Assembly (NCBI RefSeq): GCF_002646595.1
Contig: NZ_PDUD01000033.1
Coordinates: 1-64,000 of the forward strand
DNA length: 64,000 nt
Source of the DNA: Flavilitoribacter nigricans DSM 23189 = NBRC 102662
GTDB taxonomy: Bacteria > Bacteroidota > Bacteroidia > Chitinophagales > Saprospiraceae
Direction of reading: 5' to 3'
A program made the position numbers and the translations under genes. The notes beneath the pieces are model-generated. The model made no database searches and had not been told where the DNA came from. It worked only from the letters and a program-made list of their open reading frames with translations. Below, one piece after another: positions 8,894 to 16,493 of the stretch (within the stretch, counting starts at the first letter, position 1; each line of letters begins with the position of its first letter).

Positions 8894-8967
8894 TAAGTAA
8901 TAAGTCGCAAGCCTTACTGCTTGTTCAGTGAAAGACTTACGACTTACCAACTTATGACTTTTGACTA
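8894..8967 (-). repeat. Inverted heptamer array starting at the carB stop codon
   Basis: Read from carB on the minus strand: TAGTCAA, AAGTCAT, AAGTTGG, TAAGTCG, TAAGTCT, where the first three bases are the carB stop TAG (8965-8967). After a 26-base loop the word returns inverted (CGACTTA, TTACTTA; plus strand TAAGTAA TAAGTCG at 8894-8907), so the transcript can fold into a hairpin after carB. Period 7 with one 8-base step. Confidence 0.75.
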
Positions 8968-11787
8968 TCGGGTCAAATACATATATCTCTGACGATCCAG
9001 CTCCCGGAAGAACGGATCGGATAGATCGCGAATGAACTGTATCGCCTCACCGGTAGATTTCATTTCCGGCCCCAGGTTTTTATCCACGTTGGGGAACTTA
9101 TCGAAACTGAATACCGGTACTTTGATCGCGTAACCGCTGGGCTGAGGTTTGATATCGAAATCACTCAGCTTGTGGGTTCCCAGCATGACCAGCGTAGCGT
9201 ACTTCAGGTACGGCACCTTGTAAGCCTTGGCGATGAAAGGCGTCGTCCGGCTGGCCCGTGGGTTCGCCTCGATCACATAAACCTTATCGTCCTTGATCGC
9301 AAACTGGATATTGATCAGCCCGCGGATGTCCAGGGCTTTGGCCAGTTTCTCGGTGTATTCCACCATGGTCGCCACCGCTTCTACGGAAAGGCTGTAGGTA
9401 GGCAGTACCGCAGAACTGTCACCGGAGTGGATACCCGCCGGTTCAATGTGTTCCATGATCCCCATGATGTGAACCTGCTCGCCGTCGCAGATGGCGTCGA
9501 TCTCGGCTTCTTTGGCCCGGTCGAGGAACTGGTCGATCAGTACCTTGTTCTCCGGCATGTGCTTGAAGATGCTCAGCACGTGGCGTTCCAGCTCCTGATC
9601 GTTGATCACGATCCGCATGTTTTGGCCACCGAGTACATAGGAAGGCCGTACCAGCACCGGATAGGTGACTTCGTTGGCGATCCGCAGCGCCTCATCGGCA
9701 TCGTCGGCCACACCGTAGCGGGGGTAGGGGATACCCTGTTCTTTTAGAAGATCGGAAAATGCACCGCGGTCTTCGGCCAGGTCCATATTTTTGAAGGAAG
9801 TACCGATGATCTTGATGCCTTTGTTGTGGAAGATCTCGGCCATTTTCAGCGCCGTCTGACCGCCCAGCTGAACGATCACCCCTTCCGGCTGTTCCAGATC
9901 GATGATCTCCTCCACGTGTTCCCAGAAGACCGGTTCGAAGTAGAGTTTATCGGCAACGTCGAAATCGGTAGAAACCGTTTCCGGGTTGCAGTTGATCATG
10001 ATCGATTCCATACCGGCTTCCTTGATCGCCATCAGGCCGTGCACGCAGCAGTAGTCGAATTCGATACCCTGTCCGATCCGGTTGGGGCCGGATCCCAGTA
10101 CGATCACTTTCTTTTTATCGGAAGCGGGGATACTTTCGTTTTCCTTATCGAAGGTGGAGTAGAAGTAAGGCGTGTGGGCTTCGAATTCCGCAGCGCAGGT
10201 GTCCACCATTTTATACGTACGACGGATACCCAGCTTTTTGCGTTGGGCCGTCACTTCTTCTTCTTCAATCCGCAACAACCAGGCGATCTGGGCGTCGGCA
10301 TAACCCAGCTCTTTCAGTTCCCGGAAAAATTCTTCGGGAATATCTTCGGCCACGTTGTAACGCATGAGTTGCTGTTCCATCTTCACCAGACGCTTGATCT
10401 GCTTGATGAACCAGGGATCGATGTGCGTCAGCTTCTGTACCGTTTTCTCCGGTACGCCGAGCCGAAGGGCATCCTTCAGGCGGAAGATGCGGTCATCACT
10501 GGCCGCTTCCAGGCGTTCGAGCACGTCCTGGGTCCGGATCCATTCTTTTTTGTCCGCGCCGAGGCCCATACGGCCGATCTCCAGCGACTGGCAGGCTTTC
10601 TGGAGCGCTTCCAGGAAATTCCGGCCGATACCCATCACTTCCCCAACGGCTTTCATCTGCAGACCGAGTTCGTGGTCCGCACCGTGGAATTTATCGAAGT
10701 TCCAGCGGGGCATTTTCACGATCACGTAATCCAGGGTCGGTTCGAAATAAGCCGAAGTGGTCTTGGTGATCTGGTTTTTCAGTTCGTCCAGGTTGTAACC
10801 GATCGCCAGTTTGGCTGCGATCTTGGCAATGGGATATCCGGTAGCCTTACTGGCCAGGGCCGAAGAACGGGATACCCGCGGGTTGATCTCAATCACGATC
10901 AGCTCTTCCGTTTCCGGATTCTGAGAGAACTGGATATTACAACCACCGGCGAAATTACCGAGTGACCGCATGGCCTGGATGGCCTCATCCCGCATCTGCT
11001 GGTAAGCCGTATCGGAAAGGGTCATGGACGGCGCTACCGTGATACTGTCCCCGGTGTGGATACCCATGGGGTCGAGGTTTTCCACCGTACAGATGATCAC
11101 CACGTTGTCATTGGCATCCCGCAGCAATTCCAGCTCGAATTCTTTCCAGCCCAGTACCGCTTTTTCCACCAGTACCTCGTGGGTAGGAGAGAGGTTGAGA
11201 CCGCGACGGAGCGCTGCGTCAAACTTTTCCGGATCGTGGACGAATCCGCCACCGGTACCTCCAAGGGTATAGGAAGGACGGATCACCAGGGGATAGCCGA
11301 TCTTCTGAGCGGCTTCCTTACCTTCCAGAAAGGAGTTGGCAATATAGGAAGGGGCCACTTTGAGCCCGATATTGATCATGTGCTGGCGGAAAGCTTCCCG
11401 GTTCTCGGTCAGCTCGATCGCGTCCAGATCCACCCCGATGAGGCGAATATCATATTTATCCCAAAGGCCTCTTTTACCGGCATCGATTGCCAGATTCAGG
11501 GCCGTTTGGCCGCCCATGGTGGGCAGGACAGCGTCAATCTGAGGCTGCTCTTGTAAAATTTGTTCAATGCTTTCAACGGTCAGCGGCAACAGGTAAATGT
11601 TGTCGGCAGTTACCGGGTCGGTCATGATGGTCGCCGGATTGGAATTGATGAGGGTAACCTCGATTCCCTCTTCCCGCAACGAACGGGAAGCCTGGCTTCC
11701 GGAGTAATCAAATTCACAAGCTTGACCGATAATAATGGGACCGCTACCTATGATCAGAACGGATTTAATGGATGTGTCTCTAGGCAT
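8965..11787 (-). CDS. carB: Carbamoyl-phosphate synthase large subunit, lacking the MGS domain
   Basis: Makes carbamoyl phosphate for pyrimidines and arginine from bicarbonate, ATP and glutamine-derived ammonia, with CarA. 940 residues from the ATG at 11787 (MPRDTSIKSVLIIGSGPIIIGQ); a longer frame to 11832 adds an unlikely N-terminus. Two ATP-grasp halves are seen (about 120-390 and 660-860; SYTLGGTGGG and SYVLGGQNMR), with the oligomerisation domain between them. The protein stops shortly after GPEMKSTGEAI, so the roughly 130-residue C-terminal MGS domain that binds UMP and ornithine in E. coli (1073 residues) is absent. As far as I recall this short form is found in other Bacteroidota. carA is not nearby. 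Confidence 0.96.
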   Translation of the reverse strand: MPRDTSIKSVLIIGSGPIIIGQACEFDYSGSQASRSLREEGIEVTLINSNPATIMTDPVTADNIYLLPLTVESIEQILQEQPQIDAVLPTMGGQTALNLAIDAGKRGLWDKYDIRLIGVDLDAIELTENREAFRQHMINIGLKVAPSYIANSFLEGKEAAQKIGYPLVIRPSYTLGGTGGGFVHDPEKFDAALRRGLNLSPTHEVLVEKAVLGWKEFELELLRDANDNVVIICTVENLDPMGIHTGDSITVAPSMTLSDTAYQQMRDEAIQAMRSLGNFAGGCNIQFSQNPETEELIVIEINPRVSRSSALASKATGYPIAKIAAKLAIGYNLDELKNQITKTTSAYFEPTLDYVIVKMPRWNFDKFHGADHELGLQMKAVGEVMGIGRNFLEALQKACQSLEIGRMGLGADKKEWIRTQDVLERLEAASDDRIFRLKDALRLGVPEKTVQKLTHIDPWFIKQIKRLVKMEQQLMRYNVAEDIPEEFFRELKELGYADAQIAWLLRIEEEEVTAQRKKLGIRRTYKMVDTCAAEFEAHTPYFYSTFDKENESIPASDKKKVIVLGSGPNRIGQGIEFDYCCVHGLMAIKEAGMESIMINCNPETVSTDFDVADKLYFEPVFWEHVEEIIDLEQPEGVIVQLGGQTALKMAEIFHNKGIKIIGTSFKNMDLAEDRGAFSDLLKEQGIPYPRYGVADDADEALRIANEVTYPVLVRPSYVLGGQNMRIVINDQELERHVLSIFKHMPENKVLIDQFLDRAKEAEIDAICDGEQVHIMGIMEHIEPAGIHSGDSSAVLPTYSLSVEAVATMVEYTEKLAKALDIRGLINIQFAIKDDKVYVIEANPRASRTTPFIAKAYKVPYLKYATLVMLGTHKLSDFDIKPQPSGYAIKVPVFSFDKFPNVDKNLGPEMKSTGEAIQFIRDLSDPFFRELDRQRYMYLTR

Positions 11788-11840
11788 GATGGATGGTTTC
11801 AATTTTGACCTCTTAAAAATGGCTAGGTCCAAATTGGGCG

Positions 11841-11848
11841 CAAAGTTA
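11841..11848 (-). promoter_or_regulatory. Candidate -7 box of carB
   Basis: TAACTTTG on the minus strand is an exact TAnnTTTG match, 53 bases before the carB ATG. No clear TTG at the -33 distance. The same octamer occurs at 15313-15320 and 26709-26716, each upstream of a gene in the right orientation. Confidence 0.4.
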
Positions 11849-12076
11849 TAAAATGCGGGGGAAGAAATCCGTGTAAGGCTTATAATTTTTCAAAAAAATT
11901 GGATAATCAACATGTTAGGTGATCGATCAGGGAAGGATCAGGTGTTAATCATCCGCTTTGCCTTGTCCCTGAGGGCCAGGTCCTTGGGAATGCTCGATGG
12001 TCGGATAAAGGCATCTTCGCTTTTAGTAAAACAGAATGCTGAAACGCCAGCGTACCGGGATGGCCTAGCCGCTCAC

Positions 12077-12772
12077 TCAGGTTGCGGAAGCGGCCGCATC
12101 TATAGCGTAGCGAAGTTGGGTAAGGTATTCCTGTACGAATTCCTCCATTCGCTTCCGGCGGTACTGCATTACCCAACGCGGATGGGGAAGGGGAATGACC
12201 TCTCCGAAAAATCGGTGGGTGTCATTCAGCTTTCGGAAATACTCGTAATTTTTTCCCCGACCCAGGCAAAGGGCCACGGTATTGCTGACCGGAAAATCCA
12301 GCAGGGTATGCAGGTGATCGACAATGTGTGGGGTCACACGTTCCTCCAATTCCCGGTCATCGTAATAATTGTAATTCTTGCCGTCCTTTACAAAACCCAG
12401 CGGGCACAGGGAGGTAATGCAAAAATGGGGATAAAAGGCCTCCACACCGCCGAATGCTTCGATAAATTCGTAAACGAAAACGGAGGAAAGTTCGGGTTTC
12501 TTGGAAAAGGGATTGTCAATGCCGCAAACGCTTTCCAGCCGGATCGGGTCAGTGAACGGAACCCCGGTAACGGCTGCCCCGAAACGGCCCGGATTGATAC
12601 CGAACAAACAAATGCGGGAGTTCCGGTCGCCGTAGTATTTCTGGTAAAAGGTAGTCAGTGCCGCCATGGTCTCCGGCCGGTCGTAGGGATAGAGTAATTC
12701 TACCGGTTCGGGAATGTCCCAGTCCGGGCTCAGTGATTGATTGAAGGCGATGATCTGGTCGGCGAAGGTCAT
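12077..12772 (-). CDS. SMUG2-like uracil-DNA glycosylase
   Basis: 231-residue DNA repair enzyme expected to remove uracil from DNA. The UDG-fold motifs are visible: motif 1 LFGINPGRFGAAVTGVPFTD (about 57-75, Asn60 in the catalytic region) and motif 2 PLPHPRWVMQYR near the C-terminus. The family (Pfam DUF4918 / SMUG2) is common in Bacteroidota. The frame runs upstream to 12895, but that extension is encoded by the heptamer array and IS DNA, so the ATG at 12772 is the real start. The intergenic array to its right separates it from panC, and an IS has split that array. Confidence 0.85.
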   Translation of the reverse strand: MTFADQIIAFNQSLSPDWDIPEPVELLYPYDRPETMAALTTFYQKYYGDRNSRICLFGINPGRFGAAVTGVPFTDPIRLESVCGIDNPFSKKPELSSVFVYEFIEAFGGVEAFYPHFCITSLCPLGFVKDGKNYNYYDDRELEERVTPHIVDHLHTLLDFPVSNTVALCLGRGKNYEYFRKLNDTHRFFGEVIPLPHPRWVMQYRRKRMEEFVQEYLTQLRYAIDAAASAT

Positions 12773-12783
12773 TTTAGTTTTTT

Positions 12784-12822
12784 TGGTGGACGGTGGACGG
12801 TTGACGGTCGAGGGTGGACGGT
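12784..12822. repeat. Heptamer array, left part (GGTNGAC)
   Basis: GGTGGAC, GGTGGAC, GGTTGAC, GGTCGAG, GGTGGAC, GGT in perfect 7-base register, cut by the IS at 12823. Together with 14245-14351 it fills the original panC / glycosylase gap. Confidence 0.85.
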
Positions 12823-12893
12823 CTGTGCGCGCCTGAAATAGGTTGACAAAAAAACGAGTGTACATCCACTCAAAAAACCTTAAATTCAGGCAC

Positions 12894-13307
12894 ATGAAAA
12901 AGTCAAAGAAAACTCGATCTTACCTTCGGGAACGACGCTACTTCAGCGAAGATTTTCGTCGATCCCGCGTGAAAGAATATGATGAAGGTCAGACAAGTGT
13001 CAGCGAAATTTGTCGGGTGTATGGCGTCACTAAATCGGCGGTCTATAAATGGATTAAGAAATATTCGCCTCACTACCAAAAAAGCATTACCAAGGTAGTT
13101 GAGGAAAAAAGCGAGACGCAAAAACGCCTGGCTTTAGAGCAAAAAGTCAAAGAATTAGAACAATTTATTGGCCGTCAACAGGTTCAGCTCAGTTATTATG
13201 AGAAGTTGTTAGCCACGGCTGAACAACGATACAATATTGAGCTGGAAATAAACTCCGACTGGAAGTCCTCGAATGGTTTTTCACACACCGATCCCAACAC
13301 CAAATGA
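12894..13307 (+). CDS. IS transposase OrfA (helix-turn-helix)
   Basis: 137 residues from the ATG at 12894. A basic N-terminus, a helix-turn-helix (about 20-55: RVKEYDEGQTSVSEICRVYG, then VTKSAVYKWIKKY) and a C-terminal coiled coil (about 68-110, LEQKVKELEQFIGRQQVQLSYYEKLL) are the usual layout of a DNA-binding, dimerising OrfA. An in-frame ATG at 12843 lies within the terminal repeat and is unlikely. Its TGA overlaps the ATG of orfB (ATGA). I see no A6G slippery site near the junction, so translational coupling rather than frameshifting may link the two proteins. Confidence 0.88.
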   Translation: MKKSKKTRSYLRERRYFSEDFRRSRVKEYDEGQTSVSEICRVYGVTKSAVYKWIKKYSPHYQKSITKVVEEKSETQKRLALEQKVKELEQFIGRQQVQLSYYEKLLATAEQRYNIELEINSDWKSSNGFSHTDPNTK

Positions 13308-14179
13308 GTATGGAATCACTCTATCAGGTTGTGGGGATCAGCCGTCAGGGCTTCCATCAACATCGTCGACGCCTTCAGTGGCAAGAACAGCAAGTGGAGC
13401 CCATTATTGAACGGGTGAAGCATTATCGCCAATTCCATCCCCGAATGGGAGCCAGGCCCATCTATCAACTGATGAGTGCCCATAAAAATGACCAACAACT
13501 GATCGAGCATTTGGGGAGAGACAAGTTTGAATCGATATTGATTACCAACGGTTTAGGCATAGAACCGATCCGTGTTTTTCATATTACCACCTACAGTGGT
13601 GCCTTCAGGTTCCCTAATTTAACCGAAGGGCTGGAAATTAACGATATTAACCGAGTCTGGATTAGTGATCTGACCTATTACCGACTCTTGGACGGATGGG
13701 CCTATCTCACTTTTATTCTGGATCTCTATTCCCGGCGTTGCCTGGGATATGCGCTATCTCAAACCCTGGAAACCGAGCAAACCACCATGAAAGCTTTGAA
13801 AATGGCTCTAAAAACCAGAGGGGGGCACAACTTTGAACAGCGACTGATCTTTCACTCAGATGGTGGTGGCCAATACTATGATAAAGGCTTCCTGAAACTA
13901 CTGCGTCAATATCAGATCGTCTCCTCAATGGCTGAGTGTGTTTACGAAAATCCTCATGTGGAGCGATTTCACAGTACCGCAAAAAATCAATATCTCATCC
14001 CCTGGGGTGTCAACTCGGTTTGTCAACTCGAAAAACGGATGCCACAGTTCATTAAATTGTATAACCAGATGAAACCACATCGAAGCCTTAAGGGCAAAAG
14101 CCCGCTCGATTTTGAACAGTTTATTCAACAAATTCCGCTATGTCAAAGACCGGTGGAGTTATTTAAAAAAATAACCTAA
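13304..14179 (+). CDS. IS transposase OrfB (DDE integrase core)
   Basis: 291-residue catalytic subunit. Triad read as D122 (WISDLTYYRL), D186 (FHSDGGGQYY) and E220 (ENPHVERFH), giving 33 residues between the last two instead of the IS3-typical 35. The N-terminal MESLYQVVGISRQGFHQHR segment matches HTH_21-type OrfB starts, and the C-terminal YNQMKPHRSLKGKSPLDFE is typical. The frame is uninterrupted and both terminal repeats are present, so the copy looks intact. The shorter spacing suggests a distinct IS3-related subgroup common in Bacteroidota. Confidence 0.9.
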   Translation: MSMESLYQVVGISRQGFHQHRRRLQWQEQQVEPIIERVKHYRQFHPRMGARPIYQLMSAHKNDQQLIEHLGRDKFESILITNGLGIEPIRVFHITTYSGAFRFPNLTEGLEINDINRVWISDLTYYRLLDGWAYLTFILDLYSRRCLGYALSQTLETEQTTMKALKMALKTRGGHNFEQRLIFHSDGGGQYYDKGFLKLLRQYQIVSSMAECVYENPHVERFHSTAKNQYLIPWGVNSVCQLEKRMPQFIKLYNQMKPHRSLKGKSPLDFEQFIQQIPLCQRPVELFKKIT

Positions 14180-14244
14180 TTTTTATTCATCAAGCGAGTG
14201 GAATGTACACTCGTTTTGTGTCAACCTATGTTAGGCGCGCACAG

Positions 14245-14351
14245 TAGACGGTCGACGGTGGGTGGTTGACGGTCGATGGTGGATGGAGTCGTCAACCGTC
14301 AACCGTCTACCCCTGACCGTCCACCGTCGACCATCAACCGTCGACCCCCTA
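14245..14351 (-). repeat. Heptamer array starting at the panC stop codon, inverted in its middle
   Basis: From panC on the minus strand: TAGGGGG, TCGACGG, TTGATGG, TCGACGG, TGGACGG, TCAGGGG, TAGACGG, TTGACGG, TTGACGA; the first three bases are the panC stop (14349-14351). The word then turns round (plus strand 14250-14284: GGTCGAC, GGTGGGT, GGTTGAC, GGTCGAT, GGTGGAT). The IS interrupts it at 14244, and the remaining copies lie at 12784-12822. The two halves are complementary and could form a long imperfect hairpin. Confidence 0.85.
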
Positions 14352-15197
14352 TCCCCTAACAATCACATTATCAATCAGCCGCACATCACCGGCCCAGGCG
14401 GCCACGCAGGCGACAATATATTTAGACTCCTTAAAGGAAGAGACGGGTTGCAGGGTTTTTCCATCTACGATCTCCAGGTACTCGGGGCGGAAGCCGGCCT
14501 GTTCCAGTTGGTTGTGGGCCCAGGTTTTCCATTCGGCTACTGACCGTTCCTCGCTATCCTGTTTGATCTGGGACAGTATTTCGTGGATTAGGGGCGCTTT
14601 GCTGCGGAACTCCGGACTGAGCCGAACATTCCGTGAACTCATGGCCAGACCGTCGGCCTCACGGACGATGTCGGCCATAACGAGTTCGACGGGCAACTCC
14701 AACTGGCGGATCATTTCCTGGATGATGGCCTGTTGCTGAAAGTCCTTCTGCCCCATGTAAAGGCGGTCCGGCAGCACCAGTTGCAGCAGCCGGTGGACCA
14801 CCTGCATTACGCCCGCAAAATGGCCGGGGCGAAATGCGCCTTCCATGACCTCGGCGAGCTGGCCGAGCGAAACGTCCACTCCGGTATCCAGTCCCTCCGG
14901 GTAAACTTCCCCGACGGCGGGCAGAAACAACGCATCACAACCGGAATTAACCAGTAGTTCGATGTCCCGCGCCGGAGTCCGGGGGTACTTTTCCAGGTCC
15001 GTATGATCGTTGAATTGAGTGGGATTGACAAATATGCTACAGACCGTAAAGGTGTTGGCGGCCGCGGACTGGTCAATGAGTGACAGATGGCCGGCGTGCA
15101 ACGCGCCCATGGTGGGCACAAAACCGATCTTTCGGTTGTGTCCGCGCACAGTTTGTAACCAGTTTTGCAGATCTTCGGATCGTTGAAACAAATACAT
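14349..15197 (-). CDS. panC: Pantothenate synthetase
   Basis: Joins pantoate and beta-alanine with ATP to make pantothenate, the precursor of coenzyme A. 282 residues from the ATG at 15197 (MYLFQRSEDLQNWLQ); a longer frame to 15332 adds an atypical start. Seen: HIGH-like PTMGALHAGHLSL (about 30-43), GQKDFQQQAI, and the KMSKS-like MSSRNVRLSPE. Divergent from the glycogen synthase-like gene, an arrangement I recall as common in Bacteroidota. panB and panD are not in the window. Confidence 0.96.
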   Translation of the reverse strand: MYLFQRSEDLQNWLQTVRGHNRKIGFVPTMGALHAGHLSLIDQSAAANTFTVCSIFVNPTQFNDHTDLEKYPRTPARDIELLVNSGCDALFLPAVGEVYPEGLDTGVDVSLGQLAEVMEGAFRPGHFAGVMQVVHRLLQLVLPDRLYMGQKDFQQQAIIQEMIRQLELPVELVMADIVREADGLAMSSRNVRLSPEFRSKAPLIHEILSQIKQDSEERSVAEWKTWAHNQLEQAGFRPEYLEIVDGKTLQPVSSFKESKYIVACVAAWAGDVRLIDNVIVRG

Positions 15198-15288
15198 AGA
15201 TCTAAAACATTCTTCGAAAAGACGGGCTTGAAAAACAATCGCGCTAATATAGATGTTTTTTGTTTGTAGGCTCATTAAGTAGCCAGAA

Positions 15289-15320
15289 TTGCCGAAAGTC
15301 GGTGGATTTTCGTAACTTTG
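15289..15320 (+). promoter_or_regulatory. Candidate promoter of the glycogen synthase-like / DUF4270 genes
   Basis: TTG (15289-15291), 21-base spacer, then TAACTTTG (15313-15320), an exact match to the Bacteroidota -7 box TAnnTTTG. The gene starts at 15378, leaving about a 50-base leader. Confidence 0.5.
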
Positions 15321-15377
15321 CGTCTTGTTCATTGAGATTCAGCGATCTGCTATTAAATAAAACATACTACAAGATCT

Positions 15378-16205
15378 ATGGATAAAAAGAAAGTGCTGAT
15401 TGTGACGCAGGAGATGGATCCGTATACTAATCTTTCAACCATCTCTGAGATCGCCCGAAAGCTGCCTCAGTACGTTCAGGAAAACGGGATGGAAATCCGC
15501 GTGTTGATGCCCAGGTTTGGTACAATCAATGAAAGGCGTCATCGTTTGCATGAAGTGGTTAGATTATCAGGAATGAACATTATCGTTGACGATGATGATT
15601 TCCCGTTGATCATAAAAGTAGCCTCCTTGCCGGAAGCGCGCATGCAGGTCTATTTCTTGGATAACGAAGATTTCTTCAAGCGTAAGCAAGTTTTTAAGGA
15701 CGAGAACGGGGAGCCATTCGAGGACAACCCCGACCGCATGGTCTTTTTCTGCAAAGGCGTTATTGAAACCGTCAAGAAATTTGGCTGGCCGCCCGATATC
15801 GTACACTGTCACGGCTGGATGACCAGTCTGATCCCCTTGTATCTGAAAACGGCATACAAGACCGAGCCGCTGTTCCAACAGTCCAAAGTGATCTACTCGA
15901 TCTACGACAACGATCTGCAGCAGGCCTTCTCCGATCAGTTCGCAGTAAAAGCATCCATCAACAACCTTACGGAGTCCGATCTGGGTGCTTACCAGAACGG
16001 TACCGGCGTCAACCTGAATAAGGGCGCGGTGAAGTACGCGGATGCCGTTGTGATCGGAAGCGAAAACCCACCCAGCGGTTTGTCCAAATTACTGGATGAG
16101 CAGGATAAACCTGTGCTGAAAGCGCCGGCGAGTGAGGAAGACGATTACCTATCTGCCTACATCGAGTTTTACAATACCTTACTGGAAGAGGAAGTAAATC
16201 CTTAA
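15378..16205 (+). CDS. Truncated-type glycogen/starch synthase N-domain protein
   Basis: 275 residues similar to the N-terminal (GT5, ADP-glucose synthase) half of glycogen synthase only: KVLIVTQEMDPYTNLS, RVLMPRFGTINERRHRLHE, PDIVHCHGWMTSLIPLYLK. The C-terminal GT1-like nucleotide-sugar half is missing, and so is the N-terminal KTGGL motif (TNLST here). It cannot be a normal glycogen synthase. This short form next to panC and before DUF4270 and glmS recurs in Bacteroidota, so it is a conserved family member, not a broken gene. Role unknown; a link to cell-envelope sugar metabolism is inference from neighbours. Confidence 0.85.
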   Translation: MDKKKVLIVTQEMDPYTNLSTISEIARKLPQYVQENGMEIRVLMPRFGTINERRHRLHEVVRLSGMNIIVDDDDFPLIIKVASLPEARMQVYFLDNEDFFKRKQVFKDENGEPFEDNPDRMVFFCKGVIETVKKFGWPPDIVHCHGWMTSLIPLYLKTAYKTEPLFQQSKVIYSIYDNDLQQAFSDQFAVKASINNLTESDLGAYQNGTGVNLNKGAVKYADAVVIGSENPPSGLSKLLDEQDKPVLKAPASEEDDYLSAYIEFYNTLLEEEVNP

Positions 16206-16248
16206 GAAAGACGATTGTTTCCTGCTGAAACGCAATGATCCACCGCCT

Positions 16249-16270
16249 GACCTCCAAATGGTTGGAGGTC
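16249..16270 (+). terminator. Perfect hairpin after the glycogen synthase-like gene
   Basis: GACCTCCAA (16249-16257), loop ATGG, TTGGAGGTC (16262-16270), 44 bases after the stop. No U run follows. It may weaken readthrough into the DUF4270 gene or protect the 3' end. Confidence 0.45.
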
Positions 16271-16493
16271 GGTTGGGTGCGATCGGTTTTGCCCGGGGAT
16301 CCAGAGAGTCTGTGAACAGTGGCCACATGGCCGAAACTGATCACGAACTGCCGGATACCGGGCAAAATGGATTAATAATAGATGTATTGTCGAAGACATA
16401 AGTCTGTTCTTTTTTCCAGATACTTATGTCGGAGTACAACCCCGCAGTGCTCATACGGCGTCTTTATCGGAGTTGAAGTATGAGAACCTGCAA

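Larger units (their letters stand above)
12823..14244 (+). mobile_element. Complete IS3-like element, 1.42 kb
   Basis: Bounded by imperfect terminal inverted repeats of about 49 bp (12823-12871 and 14196-14244). The outer CTGTGCGCGCCT is identical in both, and the shared inner blocks are ATAGGTTGACA, CGAGTGTACAT and CCACTC. Two genes with a 4-base ATGA overlap lie inside. No clear 3-4 bp target duplication is seen. Removing the element and one T rejoins the flanks as GGTAGAC, a regular unit of the surrounding heptamer array, so the array was the target. Confidence 0.88.

Noticed and set aside
9826-10965. 379-codon plus-strand ORF opposite carB
   Set aside because: It lies entirely antisense to a certain gene, has no recognisable domain, and the open frame follows from the GC-rich codon pattern of carB.
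12843-12893. Upstream start for OrfA of the second IS, and the long N-terminal extension of the glycosylase ORF (to 12895)
   Set aside because: Both run through the terminal inverted repeat or the heptamer array; the internal ATGs at 12894 and 12772 give normal N-termini.
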